This document shows positions 27,099 to 38,020 of a DNA stretch of 64,000 nucleotides, in pieces; position 1 is the stretch's first letter, and every line of letters starts with the position of its first letter. The position numbers and the translations under genes were made by a program. The notes under the pieces were generated by a model. That model had not been told where the DNA came from, did not search any database, and saw only the letters and a program-made list of their open reading frames with translations. Origin of the DNA: Sulfitobacter aestuariivivens (lineage in GTDB: Bacteria; Pseudomonadota; Alphaproteobacteria; Rhodobacterales; Rhodobacteraceae); NCBI RefSeq assembly GCF_014763045.1, contig NZ_JACTAG010000001.1, forward strand, positions 186,001-250,000. Direction: 5' to 3'.

Positions 27099-28319
27099 AT
27101 GGCTGGGAATTCAGGCGGCCCATGGGGCGGCGGCGGCGGAAACAAAGGCGGGGACAGGGGGCAGGATGACGGCCCTCGTGAACCGCGCGGTCCAAATGGC
27201 GGCGGGCGTGGTCCCGGCGGTGATGGTCCACAAATTCCTGAAATCGATGAACTTGTCAAAAAGGGGCAGGAGCAGCTGCGCGTCCTGATGGGCGGCGGTG
27301 GTCGCAAACGTGATCGCCCCAATGGCGGCGGTGGCGGCGGTGGCACGGGCCCTGCGATTACCGGCGGCACGATTGGTCTTGGACTTGTTGCAGCAGCGGT
27401 GCTTTGGGGCTTTGCAAGCTTCTACACGGTTCGCACGGAACAGCAGTCCATCGAATTGTTCCTTGGCGAATTTTCCGAGATCGGCACCGAAGGTCTGAAC
27501 TTTGCACCCTGGCCTTTGGTCACGGCAGAAGTGTTCGACGTGACCACCAACCGCACGGAAGAGCTCGGCATTCGTCGGGGCAATGACGGCAACGAGGGTC
27601 TGATGTTGACCACGGATGAAAACATTGTGGACATCGACTTTCAGGTGGTCTGGAACATCAAAGATGCCAAGGACTTTAAATTCTCTCTGCGTGACCCGGA
27701 TGCGTCTGTACGTGCGATTGCAGAATCTGCGATGCGCGAAGTTGTGGCGCAATCTGAACTGGCTCCAATCCTGAACCGGGATCGTGGCGTGGTTGAAGAG
27801 CGCGTCAAGGAACTGACCCAGTCGACGCTGGACAAGCGCGACAGCGGTATCAACATCCTGCGTGTCAACGTGAACAAGGTCGATCCGCCATCGGAATCTG
27901 TGCAGGTCACAGATGCCTCCGGCAACACGACGACGGTGTCGGTCGTGGACGCCTTCCGCGACGTTCAGGCCGCAGAACAGGAACGTGACCGGGTGGAACG
28001 TCAGGCTGACGCCTACGCCAACCAGCGTACCGCCGAAGCGCGCGGTGAAAGCGCAAGATTGCTTGAGGCTGCGGAAGGTTACCGTGCGCGTGTGGTCAAT
28101 GATGCCATCGGTGAAGCCAGCCGTTTCGAGGCGGTCCTTGAAGAGTATACCGCCGCACCGGAAGTGACTCGCAAGCGTCTTTACCTTGAAACCATGCAGA
28201 AGGTGCTGGGCGACGTGGACAAGATTATCCTTGAAAACAATACCGGCGGAAATGGCGGGCAAGGTGTCGTACCTTATCTGCCGCTGAATGAGCTTCGGCG
28301 CAATGGAGGGTCAAACTGA
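27099..28319 (+). CDS. hflK: FtsH protease modulator HflK
   Basis: This 406-residue SPFH/band-7 protein has a Gly/Pro-rich cytoplasmic N-terminus (residues ~1-85), one membrane helix (~90-108, GTIGLGLVAAAVLWGFASF), the SPFH domain (LGIRRGNDGNEGLMLTTDEN and following) and a helical C-terminal part (RDVQAAEQERDRVERQADAY). HflKC forms a periplasmic-facing cage around the FtsH protease. The stop overlaps the hflC ATG by one base. Confidence 0.95.
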   Translation: MAGNSGGPWGGGGGNKGGDRGQDDGPREPRGPNGGGRGPGGDGPQIPEIDELVKKGQEQLRVLMGGGGRKRDRPNGGGGGGGTGPAITGGTIGLGLVAAAVLWGFASFYTVRTEQQSIELFLGEFSEIGTEGLNFAPWPLVTAEVFDVTTNRTEELGIRRGNDGNEGLMLTTDENIVDIDFQVVWNIKDAKDFKFSLRDPDASVRAIAESAMREVVAQSELAPILNRDRGVVEERVKELTQSTLDKRDSGINILRVNVNKVDPPSESVQVTDASGNTTTVSVVDAFRDVQAAEQERDRVERQADAYANQRTAEARGESARLLEAAEGYRARVVNDAIGEASRFEAVLEEYTAAPEVTRKRLYLETMQKVLGDVDKIILENNTGGNGGQGVVPYLPLNELRRNGGSN

Positions 28320-29218
28320 TGCGTGCAACAAGATTCCTGATCCCCATTTTGGTGGTCGCCGTCGTCGCTGTTCTGATGGCCATTTACGTGGTCGATGAAC
28401 GCGAAAAAGTGCTCGTGGTCCGTTTTGGTCAAATTGAACAGGTCCGCACGGAACCTGGTATCGGCTTTAAAGTGCCTCTTCTTGATGAGGTGCTGCGGTT
28501 CGAGGACCGGGTCCTGTCGCTTGAAACCGAAGTGATCGAAGTTACGCCAGCCGATGATCGTCGCTTGCGTATTGACGCTTTCGTTCTCTACCGGATCGAC
28601 GACATCGTGCAGTATCGTCAGGCGATTGGTACCGGCGGTCAGGGGCGTGCCACGGCTGAACTGAGCGGTATTCTGGAATCCCAGATCCGCGCCGTGCTTG
28701 GTGCGCAGGGTGTCACGTCCAACACCATCCTGTCCCCGGAACGGGCTGATCTGATGGATCAGATCAGGGTGCGGTCTGACAGCCGCGCCTCGGCGCTGGG
28801 CCTTGAGGTTGTGGATGTGCGTCTGCGCCAGACCAACCTTCCCGACCAGAACTTTGACGCAACCTTGCAGAGGATGATTGCGGAACGTGAACGTGAAGCA
28901 ACCGACGAACGCGCCCGGGGCCGCGAGGCCGCACAGCGTGTAACGGCGCTTGCCGACCGGACCTATGAAGAGATCCTGTCGGAAGCCAATCGGGACGCGC
29001 GCATCATCGAAGGTGAAGCGGACGCGGAGCGGAACCGCATCTTTGCCCAAGCCTATGGCAAAGATCAGGAATTCTTTGAATTCTACCGCTCGCTTTCGGC
29101 TTACGAGGAAGCGCTTCAGGGGAAGAATTCCACGATGGTGCTGTCACCGGATTCCGAATTCTTCAACTACCTGCGCTCTGATCAGGGCAGCCGGTCGGAA
29201 GAAGGCGAACTTCGTTGA
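28319..29218 (+). CDS. hflC: FtsH protease modulator HflC
   Basis: The 299-residue SPFH partner of HflK has an N-terminal signal anchor (residues ~5-25), an SPFH domain (VVRFGQIEQVRTEPGIGFKV, DAFVLYRIDDIVQYRQAIG), then a long helix (AEREREATDERARGREAAQR) and the family C-terminal YEEALQGKNSTMVLSPDSEF segment. Its TGA overlaps the TTG start of the next small gene. Confidence 0.95.
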   Translation: MRATRFLIPILVVAVVAVLMAIYVVDEREKVLVVRFGQIEQVRTEPGIGFKVPLLDEVLRFEDRVLSLETEVIEVTPADDRRLRIDAFVLYRIDDIVQYRQAIGTGGQGRATAELSGILESQIRAVLGAQGVTSNTILSPERADLMDQIRVRSDSRASALGLEVVDVRLRQTNLPDQNFDATLQRMIAEREREATDERARGREAAQRVTALADRTYEEILSEANRDARIIEGEADAERNRIFAQAYGKDQEFFEFYRSLSAYEEALQGKNSTMVLSPDSEFFNYLRSDQGSRSEEGELR

Positions 29219-29409
29219 GCCTGCTGCTGCTGGCCTTCGGGCTGGTCATGATACTTGAGGGGCTGGTCTATGCGCTGGCCCCTCAGCTTTTGGAGCGTAT
29301 GCTGGAAGCCATGCGCGCCATGCCCGAAGCCGCCATCCGCCAGATTGGTGCGCTGGTCGTGGTAGGAGGTCTGATCCTTGTCTGGGGTGCGTTTCAGATC
29401 GGTTTGTGA
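29215..29409 (+). CDS. DUF2065 small membrane protein
   Basis: This 64-residue protein consists of two hydrophobic helices (residues ~1-20 and 44-62) around a short amphipathic linker (ERMLEAMRAMPEAAIRQIGA). It matches DUF2065 (YjeT-like), which is commonly encoded right after hflC. The TTG start (29215) overlaps the hflC stop (TTGA). Function is unknown; the location suggests a link with HflKC or membrane protein quality control. Confidence 0.85.
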   Translation: MSLLLLAFGLVMILEGLVYALAPQLLERMLEAMRAMPEAAIRQIGALVVVGGLILVWGAFQIGL

Positions 29410-29598
29410 CCAGATCCTGCATGAGGGCACCAATTGTTGATCCCGCCGGTTTTGGAAATGCCGGGTAAGACGGGAAAGCTTGTGTTGAAAACACCGTGAT
29501 AAAGCACATCTTTGATGTTGCGATAGAAGGCGCGACAGCGCACTCTTGCGCGGGAAAGCAAAGACAGGACCTTTTGTGGTCTGATTGAGGAGAAAGCG

Positions 29599-31083
29599 AT
29601 GCAGCCAAGGGCACGCACGAAAGCCAGAAAATTTCACGAAAGCAAAACCTTCCGCGCAGGAATGGTGACGCTGCTGGCCATGGCTCTGGTTGTGGCGATG
29701 GCGCTGCAAGCCTTTGCCAAGCCCGAGAGCCTTGCCCCGCTGGCCGAGCAGATCAGCCCTTCGGTTGTCAACATCACCACCTCGACCGTGGTCGAAGGCC
29801 GCACCGGACCGCGCGGTATCGTGCCCGAAGGATCACCGTTCGAGGATTTCTTCCGCGAATTTCAGGACCGCAACAACGATGGTGAAGGCCCGCGTCCGCG
29901 CCGGTCCTCTGCGTTGGGTTCAGGCTTTGTGATTTCCGAAGATGGCTTTGTCGTGACCAACAACCACGTGATTGACGGTGCGGACGAAATCACGATCGAA
30001 TTCTTCTCCGGACAGGAATTGAAGGCCAAGGTGATCGGGACCGACCCCAATACCGATATCGCGCTCTTGAAGGTCGAGGCGGAAGAGCCATTGTCCTTTG
30101 TGAACTTTGGCGACAGCAACGAGGCACGGGTGGGCGACTGGGTTATCGCCATGGGCAACCCACTGGGGCAGGGGTTTTCCGTTTCTGCGGGCATCGTGTC
30201 TGCACGTAACCGCGCGCTTAGCGGTACCTATGACGACTACATTCAGACTGATGCCGCGATCAACCGGGGCAATTCCGGGGGTCCGCTGTTCAATATGGAC
30301 GGTGATGTAATTGGCGTGAATACCGCAATCCTCAGCCCCAATGGCGGCTCGATCGGGATCGGTTTTTCCATGGCCTCCAACGTTGTGACCCGGGTTGTTG
30401 ATCAGCTCAAGGAATTTGGCGAAACCCGTCGCGGGTGGCTGGGCGTGCGTATTCAGGACCTGAACGAAGATCTGGCGGAAAGCATCGAAGGTCTGACAAC
30501 AGCCAAGGGCGCTTTGATCACCGATGTGCCTGAAGGGCCTGCCAAAGAAGCGGGTCTTGAGACCGGAGACGTTATCCTTCAATTCGATGGCGTGGACGTA
30601 GAAGATACCCGCGGCCTGGTGCGTCAGGTGGGGAACAGTCCCGTCGGTGCCGTGATCCGTGTCACTGTTTTGCGGGACGGGAAAAGCCAGACTTTCAAGG
30701 TCACTCTGGGACGTCGCGAAGATGCGGACAGCGACGCAACGCCAGAGGCCACGGATGAAGACGAGGCAGATGAGGGCGCGCAAACCTCAGAAATGCTTGG
30801 CCTGACCCTGACCCCGCTGACCGATGCCCTGCGCGAGGAGTTGGGCGCGGACAGCAAGATGGTTGGCCTTGCCGTGACGGCGGTAGACGAGAGCAGCGAG
30901 GCTTATGAGAAGGGCTTGCGCACGGGCGATATCATCACCGAAGCCGGCCAGCAGAAGATCACCAGCTTCGACGACTTGCAAAAGCGTCTGGCCGCGGCCA
31001 AGGACGCCGGGCGCAAATCATTGTTGCTGTTGGTACGCCGGGCAGGCGATCCACGTTTTGTGGCGCTGACCTTGACCGACTGA
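29599..31083 (+). CDS. degP: Periplasmic serine protease/chaperone DegP (Do family)
   Basis: The product is a 494-residue HtrA protein: signal peptide (cleavage near AFA-KP, residue ~40), trypsin-like domain with His in NNHVIDG, Asp in DPNTDIALLK and nucleophile Ser in NRGNSGGPLFN, then two PDZ domains (~300-390 and ~410-490). It degrades or refolds damaged envelope proteins. The linker between the PDZ domains is acidic (DADSDATPEATDEDEADEGA). Its position after hflKC groups membrane and envelope quality control together. Confidence 0.95.
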   Translation: MQPRARTKARKFHESKTFRAGMVTLLAMALVVAMALQAFAKPESLAPLAEQISPSVVNITTSTVVEGRTGPRGIVPEGSPFEDFFREFQDRNNDGEGPRPRRSSALGSGFVISEDGFVVTNNHVIDGADEITIEFFSGQELKAKVIGTDPNTDIALLKVEAEEPLSFVNFGDSNEARVGDWVIAMGNPLGQGFSVSAGIVSARNRALSGTYDDYIQTDAAINRGNSGGPLFNMDGDVIGVNTAILSPNGGSIGIGFSMASNVVTRVVDQLKEFGETRRGWLGVRIQDLNEDLAESIEGLTTAKGALITDVPEGPAKEAGLETGDVILQFDGVDVEDTRGLVRQVGNSPVGAVIRVTVLRDGKSQTFKVTLGRREDADSDATPEATDEDEADEGAQTSEMLGLTLTPLTDALREELGADSKMVGLAVTAVDESSEAYEKGLRTGDIITEAGQQKITSFDDLQKRLAAAKDAGRKSLLLLVRRAGDPRFVALTLTD

Positions 31084-31105
31084 TCGTAAGGTCTGATTGG
31101 CACAG

Positions 31106-31129
31106 AACGGCCCCTTGCGGGGCCGTTTT
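31106..31129 (+). terminator. Rho-independent terminator after degP
   Basis: AACGGCCCC (31106-31114) pairs with GGGGCCGTT (31119-31127) across a TTGC loop and runs into a T-stretch. This is a textbook intrinsic terminator. The convergent gene ends at 31149. Confidence 0.88.
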
Positions 31130-31148
31130 GGTTTTGAGGGTGCTGATC

Positions 31149-31688
31149 TTAGCTGCGCGGAACGGCGACTAACCCCAGAAGGCGGGCTGTCGCAAGGGCC
31201 AAAACCGGGCTGTCAGGGCCGCCGTTCTCACGCTGATAATTGCGCATGGCAGCCCGCGTGGGTGGGTCGAATACGCCTGTCGCCGTCCCGCCATAGTAGC
31301 CGCGCGCGGCCAGTGCCCGTTGCAGTGAGGCATAAAACTCAGGCGTCAGGACGTTTCCACAGGGCGTTTCAAACCAGTTATCGACACGCGGCGTGACGAT
31401 CTCTTGGCGTTCTTCGGTGCGGTATTTGGGCGGTGCGGCAACGGTGCCATCGGGATTTACCTGTGCGGGCTTCACCTGCACCTGTTTCACGACCGTCTGA
31501 ACCACAGCGGGGCTAACGGTGCGTCCCCAGCACGTCCCCTCGGCTGCACCCGGCGGACCGTCGCGTGTGGCAGCCATAACGCCCGGTTCTTTGCGCGTGG
31601 GTGCGACAGGGTCGCTGACAGGATCGCATCCGGTCAGCACCACGGCAAGTGTGATGATCAGGGAGGCGGCATAGCGCTTTGAGTTCAT
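31149..31688 (-). CDS. Peptidoglycan-binding-like lipoprotein
   Basis: The protein has 179 residues. ATG 31688 gives a lipoprotein signal (RYAASLIITLAVVLTGC; LTGC lipobox). The C-terminal part (residues ~120-175) resembles a PG_binding_1 repeat: LTPEFYASLQRALAARGYYG then TGVFDPPTRAAMRNYQRENG. The middle is a Pro/Val/Gln-rich linker (VVKQVQVKPAQVNPDG). It probably anchors in the outer membrane and contacts the cell wall. A further ATG at 31703 would add five residues. Confidence 0.78.
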   Translation of the reverse strand: MNSKRYAASLIITLAVVLTGCDPVSDPVAPTRKEPGVMAATRDGPPGAAEGTCWGRTVSPAVVQTVVKQVQVKPAQVNPDGTVAAPPKYRTEERQEIVTPRVDNWFETPCGNVLTPEFYASLQRALAARGYYGGTATGVFDPPTRAAMRNYQRENGGPDSPVLALATARLLGLVAVPRS

Positions 31689-31765
31689 TTTTGCCTGCGT
31701 CATGGCCCAATGCCTTTGGGTCTGGTCTTTCGCGCACCCTAGCGGCTTTCCAGCAGCAAGGATAG

Positions 31766-32199
<434 letters not shown>

Positions 32200-32200
<1 letters not shown>

Positions 32201-32904
32201 TGCGGCTTGCGGCGATGCTGATTTGCCTTTTGGCAAGCAGCGCCTTCGCCGAGACAATCGTGGGCGCGCGTTTTATTGCGCCCACTCAGCACTACGCCCA
32301 TGGCATTCTTGGGGACACCACCGAATACGGCGGCATGATGGTCGAACTGTCTAGCGGACAGGATTTTCTGGTGGGGTTTCCACCGCGCTCGCGTGTTTTC
32401 GAAGACATCGCACCCAGACTTTGGGACCTGACAGGCGATAGCTCCCCCGAGGTTGTGGTCATTGAGACCAACCCACCGGAAGGCGCACAATTGGCGGTTT
32501 ACGGTGTCCGGGAAGGGGCGGTGTTCAAAATCGCGGCAACCCCTCACATTGGACGCACTAACCGCTGGCTCGCCCCCATAGGTGCGGCTGACCTTGACGG
32601 TGACGGACACATCGAAGTCGCCTATATCGACCGCCCGCATCTGGCCAAGACCTTGCGCGTCTGGCGTTTCAAGGACCAGATGCTGGAACCTGTTGCCGAT
32701 CTTCCGGGCTTTACCAATCACCGCATTGGCGAAACTGATATTGCAGGTGGCATACGCGTCTGTGGCGGTGTGCCTGAAATGATCGTAGCCCGCAGCGATT
32801 GGGCGCGGGTGATGGCCATCACCTTTCAGAACGGTACGTTCGCCGCCCGGGACCTGGGCCCGCACAAGGGTCGCGAGAGTTTCGCGCACGCGCTAAAATG
32901 CTGA
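32200..32904 (+). CDS. Exported FG-GAP/VCBS-like repeat protein
   Basis: This 234-residue protein has a signal peptide (MRLAAMLICLLASSAFA). At least two FG-GAP-like calcium motifs are visible (DLTGDSSPEVVVIE and DLDGDGHIEVAYID), suggesting a small beta-propeller. Two Cys occur late (IRVCGGVPEM and the C-terminal LKC). Function is unknown. It is translationally coupled to the ferredoxin (TGATG overlap) and overlaps the next gene. Confidence 0.72.
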
Positions 32905-33296
32905 GCCGCGCCTTCGCTCTGTCAGCGCTGTGCATCTGCGCCGGGGCGGCTGTGGCACAACAGCAGATATCGCCTGAGGCATTTCTTGACCGGGCAGAAG
33001 GCAAAACGTTCACGTTCCGGCAATATCAGGGCAATGCTTACGTCGGGACAGAGCAGTTTCTGCGCCGCGATCTGTCGGTCTGGGCCACGTCAACAGGGCG
33101 CTGTACATACGGCACGATCACTGTCCGCGGGCCGCAGGTATGCTTTCTCTACGATGATTTTCCGGATCCTGAAAATTGCTGGCTCCCGTTTGAATATAAC
33201 GGTGACTTGGTCGTCATGGCGCCCACGGGGGAAGTTCAGCGCGTCACGAAGATTACAGAACGCCCCATCAGCTGCGAAGGTGCGCCCGTCTCCTGA
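32898..33296 (+). CDS. Small secreted protein of unknown function
   Basis: This 132-residue protein has a signal peptide (residues ~1-19, ending AAVAQ). The mature part has four Cys (RCTYG, QVCFLYDD, ENCWLPFEY, ISCEGA), likely two disulfides, and a strand-rich pattern (GKTFTFRQYQGNAYVGTEQF). I do not recognise a named family with certainty. ATG 32898 overlaps the preceding stop, so it belongs to the ferredoxin operon. Confidence 0.7.
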   Translation: MLSRAFALSALCICAGAAVAQQQISPEAFLDRAEGKTFTFRQYQGNAYVGTEQFLRRDLSVWATSTGRCTYGTITVRGPQVCFLYDDFPDPENCWLPFEYNGDLVVMAPTGEVQRVTKITERPISCEGAPVS

Positions 33297-33403
33297 GGGA
33301 AGATCAGTCTCTGCTTGCACGTTAATCAGGATGTAAGACCTGTCGACCTAGTGTCATCCGAGGGTTCGGCATTGGGCCGTTTTCATCCCGGAGGAATGGC
33401 AAA

Positions 33404-35995
33404 ATGGCGCGAGAGACTGCACAGTTCAGTGAGGTGCATCCACTGCGCAGTCTGTTCATTGCCTGTACACTAGTGGTCGCGTGCTGTGTCGTTGTCGTGG
33501 CATTTACCATCGAAACCAAAAGCTATCTCAACGAAGAAAGATACGTGAAGCAATCGGTGGCAGAGCGGGCCGCCGAAGTGACAAATCTGCTATCGATGCA
33601 GTTGGGCGGTTCCGTTCAATTTGAGAACAACGAAGCGCTGGACCGGATAGTTGGGAATGTGATGGCCCAGGCGGGACAGGATGCGCTGGGTGCTGTGGTC
33701 TATGACGCGCAGGCTAACAAGCTCTATCAGACACCGCTTAAGGGTAAAGATGCTGCCGTGATTGACCAAATCGCGCTGCAGGTTCTGGAGAGCGGCGCCA
33801 ATGTGCTCTCTGAAAGCGGCAATGCTAAAGGCGTGCCGATCACATTCGGTGAAAACAATCAGGTCGTTGGTGTTGTCGTCACCGAATGGACGGAGCAATT
33901 CCGCCTTGAGGGAATGTTTGCGCGAAGATTGCAGTCTCTGGCCGCAGGGGCCGGTGTTCTGGCGCTCGCACTTGTCGCCGCAGCGTTGTTTTTGCGATGG
34001 CACATGTCACAGCCTTTGACACGCCTTCAGAGTGCCCTGTCGACCATTGCCAGAGGCGATTATGGTGGAACAGTGACCGAAACCCATCGCCCGGATGAAA
34101 TCGGCACAATGGCGATCGGTCTGGAGCACGTCCGCATTGCGCTTGCTCAGTCGCAGGACCTTGCCCGCGAGACGGATTTCAAAAGCACGGCTTTTGTCAG
34201 CTCATCGGCCCCCATGATGATGGTGAACGAAGATTTTGAGGTGATCTTTGTCAATCCGGCTTGCGAAGCGCTGATCGGCAAAATCATGACTTCGCTTGTG
34301 GAAGTCTGGCCGGCAATTTCCCCCCAAAATCTGGTCGGATGCAACATGTCCGATCTTGATGGGATCGAGGACTGTATCGCCGCAATCAAAAGATCTGACG
34401 CGGGAAATCCGATGGGGCGGCGGTCGGTCGAAAAGGATCTGAGGCTTGACGGGCGTATCGTTCAGATCCGACTTAGCCCTGCCGTCGACAATACCGGCGA
34501 GATGATTGGCTGTGTGATCGAATGGAAGGATCGGACCGAAGACCAGCGCAACGCGGCCCTCATCGCGGCAATCAATGCCAACCAAGTGCGGATAGAATAC
34601 GATCTGGACGGCAGGATCGTCGACGCAAATGACAACTTCCGGAAACTGATCAAGGGACAATTCTCTGATGCATCTCTTTGTTCGATTGCAACCATGTTTG
34701 CAGGAAACCTGGAGGGGGATGAAACAGGAGAGACGTTTGCCGCAAAAGTGATTGGCGGCGTAATTCAGCGTGGCCGGTTTACCCTCAATATCCGACAAGC
34801 CCCAGAAGGGTTTGTCATGGACGGCAGCTTTGCGCTGCTCAAAAACGAGGACGCACAAACCGAAGGCGTTATCTTCCTGGCCAACGATGTCACAGAACAG
34901 GCAACAAACATCGCCGCCGCAAAAGCGGAGCGATTGAAGAATGCGCGCGGGCAGGAGCATGTCGTCGCCATCCTGGGGCAGGCGCTAACGACACTGTCGC
35001 AGGGTGATTTGAACGCGCGCATCACCCAGGACGTGCCAGAAGCCTATGAGAAACTGCGCAGAGACTTTAACGCAACCGTCGAAGCGCTGCGCGGTGCAAT
35101 CGTCGCCGTTGTTGAGAACAGCGATTCGATCCGCAATGAAACGGCTGAAATCACCTCCGCTGCGGACGACCTGTCGTTCAGGACAGAAAAGCAAGCCGCG
35201 ACATTGGAAGAAACGGCGGCGGCGCTGGATGAGTTGACGGTGTCCGTCAAGTCAGCGGCAGAGGGTGCCGACGAAGCCAGCAGCATGTCTGCGGATGCGC
35301 AAAAGAACGCAGAGCAGGGCGGCGATGTGGCGCGCAAGGCTGTCGCCGCCATGGACAGCATCAAGGCGTCGTCGCTGGAAATCTCCAAAATCACGACAGT
35401 TATCGACGACATTGCCTTTCAGACAAATCTGCTCGCGCTTAACGCCGGGGTAGAGGCGGCGCGTGCGGGCGAGGCGGGGCGGGGGTTTGCCGTAGTCGCC
35501 ACCGAAGTGCGCGCTTTGGCCCAGCGCTCGTCCGATGCAGCCAGGGAAATAAACGCGCTGATTTCCTGTAGCGGTGAACAGGTGCAGCAGGGCGTTGAAC
35601 TGGTTGACCGCACCGGGGCGGCGCTGGCCTCAATTGTGACGTCGGTTTCGGAGATTTCCAATCGGGTTTCCGCCATCGCCGTCTCCGCACGCGAGCAATC
35701 GAGCGGACTGGCTGAAATCAACGCCGCTGTGAATGAATTGGATCATGTCACCCAACAAAACGCAGCCATGTTTCAGGAAACGACAGCCGCAAGTCACGCG
35801 TTGACATCGGAGGCCGATGCGCTTGCCAATGCCGTTTCGCGCTTCAAGCTTGATGGAATATCAGCAACACCAAAAACCGCTGCCCCGACCGCATTTTCCA
35901 CGCCCGTGACGTCTGCATCAGGGCCATTCTTGGAAGGAAGTGCTGCGCTCGAACTATCGGAGTATCCTGAATCGGACGGATGGGAAGAATTCTAA
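33404..35995 (+). CDS. Methyl-accepting chemotaxis protein with PAS-like domains
   Basis: The product is an 863-residue chemoreceptor: first helix (~20-40), periplasmic sensor (~40-175), second helix (~185-203), HAMP ([20 protein letters not shown]), two PAS-like modules (~250-390 and ~390-510), then the signalling domain with the hairpin tip [20 protein letters not shown] followed by [20 protein letters not shown]. The protein ends in GWEEF, like the aromatic C-terminal pentapeptides that tether CheR/CheB. No other che gene lies in the window. An upstream GGAGG gives a good ribosome site. Confidence 0.93.
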   Translation: MARETAQFSEVHPLRSLFIACTLVVACCVVVVAFTIETKSYLNEERYVKQSVAERAAEVTNLLSMQLGGSVQFENNEALDRIVGNVMAQAGQDALGAVVYDAQANKLYQTPLKGKDAAVIDQIALQVLESGANVLSESGNAKGVPITFGENNQVVGVVVTEWTEQFRLEGMFARRLQSLAAGAGVLALALVAAALFLRWHMSQPLTRLQSALSTIARGDYGGTVTETHRPDEIGTMAIGLEHVRIALAQSQDLARETDFKSTAFVSSSAPMMMVNEDFEVIFVNPACEALIGKIMTSLVEVWPAISPQNLVGCNMSDLDGIEDCIAAIKRSDAGNPMGRRSVEKDLRLDGRIVQIRLSPAVDNTGEMIGCVIEWKDRTEDQRNAALIAAINANQVRIEYDLDGRIVDANDNFRKLIKGQFSDASLCSIATMFAGNLEGDETGETFAAKVIGGVIQRGRFTLNIRQAPEGFVMDGSFALLKNEDAQTEGVIFLANDVTEQATNIAAAKAERLKNARGQEHVVAILGQALTTLSQGDLNARITQDVPEAYEKLRRDFNATVEALRGAIVAVVENSDSIRNETAEITSAADDLSFRTEKQAATLEETAAALDELTVSVKSAAEGADEASSMSADAQKNAEQGGDVARKAVAAMDSIKASSLEISKITTVIDDIAFQTNLLALNAGVEAARAGEAGRGFAVVATEVRALAQRSSDAAREINALISCSGEQVQQGVELVDRTGAALASIVTSVSEISNRVSAIAVSAREQSSGLAEINAAVNELDHVTQQNAAMFQETTAASHALTSEADALANAVSRFKLDGISATPKTAAPTAFSTPVTSASGPFLEGSAALELSEYPESDGWEEF

Positions 35996-36231
35996 ACCCG
36001 GTTCGTGGATTGCGAGTACAATTCGGGTCAGGTTTTTGGTGAGAATTGCCAGCTTTTTCCGCCGGACCCCGACAAAATCACCACATGCCAGATTGGATCA
36101 ATGGCACGTCAATCGCAGCGAAGGGATTAAGGTGGTCTGCTCGGTTTCTGAAACCAAAAGTTGCATCGCTAAACGAAGGGCCGCGGACGATGTTCGCCCG
36201 CGCCGGATCTCATACAGCAATGCTTGGCCTA

Positions 36232-37944
36232 TCAGGTCCTGTCGCCAGCAAACCGTTCAGCCCATGCTTCGCGATTGTCGTCACTGATTTTGGCGAACAA
36301 GACTTCGGGCACCTCGAATTCATGGCCCGGCGAGAGGGTCGCGAGTGCCGCTTCAACGCTGTCGGGCCAGCCGGCATCGGGCACTTTCATCGCGTCCAGC
36401 ATCCGCGCCGCAGCTGTCGGAATGAAAGGCGCGGACAAGACCGCGTAGAGCGGAATGAGATTGAGCGCCAGCCGCACCTGAGCGGCAGCCTTGTCGGGAT
36501 CGGATTTCACCGTGGTCCAGGGCGCCTCGGCTTGCAGATATTCGTTGCCTGCAGCCCAGATCGCGCGCAGTTCAGCCGCGGATTTGCGCACTTCCATTGC
36601 GTCCATCTGGGCCTCATAGCGTGCGACCCGCTGCGCCAGATCGGCGATCAGCGCGTGTTCGGCCTCTCCGTATTCCCCCGCAGCGGGCACGGCCTCACCA
36701 AACTTGGAACGGCAGAACTTGGTAATCCGGCTGACGAAATTGCCCAACACATCCGCAAGGTCCTTGTTCACGGATGCTTGGAAGTTCTCCCAGGAAAACT
36801 CTGCGTCCTGCGTTTCCGGCGCATGGCTCAAAAGCCACCACCGCCAATAGTCGGCGGGCAGAATGTCGAGCGCCTGATCCATGAAGACCCCCCGCCTGCG
36901 GGAAGTGGAGAACTGCCCGCCATCGTAGTTCAGAAAATTGAACGACTTGATGTAGTCCACCAGCTTCCATGGCTCGCCCGAACCCATGATCGTGGAGGGA
37001 AAGCTGAGCGTGTGGAAGGGGACGTTATCCTTGCCCATGAATTGGGTATAGGTCACGTCGTCCGCCCCCTTGTCGGTGCGCCACCATCGTTCCCAATCGG
37101 TCCCCTTGCCCGCGTCCACCCACTCCTGCGCGCAGGCGATGTATTCAATCGGCGCGTCGAACCAGACATAGAACACCTTGCCTTCCATGCCCGGCCAATC
37201 AACATCGCCCCGCTTGACCGGGACACCCCAGTCAAGATCGCGGGTGATCCCACGATCCTGCAAGCCATCCCCGTCATGCAGCCATTTCTTCGCAATGGAT
37301 GTGGTCAGGACCGGCCAATCGGTTTTGCTGTCGATCCATTCGTCGAGCGTGTCCTTCATCGCTGACTGGCGCAGCATCAGGTGTTTGGTCGCGCGCATCT
37401 CAAGGTCGGTGGCGCCAGAGATGGTCGAGCGCGGGTTGATCAGGTCTTCGGGATCCAGCTGCTTGGTGCAATTGTCGCACTGATCGCCGCGCGCGTCTTC
37501 AAAACCGCAGTTGGGGCACGTGCCTTCGACATAACGATCGGGCAGAAAGCGCCCATCGGTGGGCGAGTATATCTGGCGCTGGTCAACTTCATCGATCAGA
37601 CCCTGATCGGCCAGCACACCCGCGAAATGCTGTGTCAGCGTGTGATTCTGCGCACTCGAAGAGCGCCCGAAATGATCAAAGCTGAGGCCAAAGCCTTCGG
37701 CGATGCGCGCCTGAACTTCGTGCATTTCGGCGCAGTATTGGGCGACAGGTTTGCCCGCCTTGGCAGCGGCCAATTCGGCGGGTGTGCCATGTTCGTCAGT
37801 GGCGCACAGAAACAGCACCTCATGCCCGCGCATGCGCAGATACCGCGCATAGAGGTCCGCAGGCAGTTGGCTGCCCACGAGATTGCCCAGGTGTTTGACC
37901 CCGTTGATGTAGGGGATCGCCGAAGTGATGAGATGTCGCGCCAT
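36232..37944 (-). CDS. metG: Methionyl-tRNA synthetase
   Basis: This 570-residue class I enzyme has a HIGH-like HLGN near residue 18, a zinc knuckle of [17 protein letters not shown] type (residues ~142-158), a KMSKS-like [10 protein letters not shown] segment (~345) and an all-helical anticodon domain with [17 protein letters not shown]. It lacks the C-terminal tRNA-binding extension, as in many alphaproteobacteria. It charges initiator and elongator tRNA-Met. Confidence 0.97.
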   Translation of the reverse strand: MARHLITSAIPYINGVKHLGNLVGSQLPADLYARYLRMRGHEVLFLCATDEHGTPAELAAAKAGKPVAQYCAEMHEVQARIAEGFGLSFDHFGRSSSAQNHTLTQHFAGVLADQGLIDEVDQRQIYSPTDGRFLPDRYVEGTCPNCGFEDARGDQCDNCTKQLDPEDLINPRSTISGATDLEMRATKHLMLRQSAMKDTLDEWIDSKTDWPVLTTSIAKKWLHDGDGLQDRGITRDLDWGVPVKRGDVDWPGMEGKVFYVWFDAPIEYIACAQEWVDAGKGTDWERWWRTDKGADDVTYTQFMGKDNVPFHTLSFPSTIMGSGEPWKLVDYIKSFNFLNYDGGQFSTSRRRGVFMDQALDILPADYWRWWLLSHAPETQDAEFSWENFQASVNKDLADVLGNFVSRITKFCRSKFGEAVPAAGEYGEAEHALIADLAQRVARYEAQMDAMEVRKSAAELRAIWAAGNEYLQAEAPWTTVKSDPDKAAAQVRLALNLIPLYAVLSAPFIPTAAARMLDAMKVPDAGWPDSVEAALATLSPGHEFEVPEVLFAKISDDNREAWAERFAGDRT

Positions 37945-38020
37945 GGTGCCGTCTTTGGTCTGGAATGAAGCACCGCTTTAGCAGGGGCGGGTACGGTTCA
38001 CCAGTCTTTAGCGCGGCCGC

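Noticed and set aside
27111-28262. A 383-codon minus-strand frame opposite hflK
   Set aside because: It mirrors a certain gene and has His/Arg/Ala-rich shadow composition with no domain.
36160-36180. GGTTT-CTG-AAACC as the metG or chemoreceptor terminator
   Set aside because: Five AT-rich pairs with a 3-base loop are too weak to support a terminator call.
36046-37365. A 439-codon plus-strand frame opposite metG
   Set aside because: It is antisense to a housekeeping gene with clear motifs and shows no protein family.
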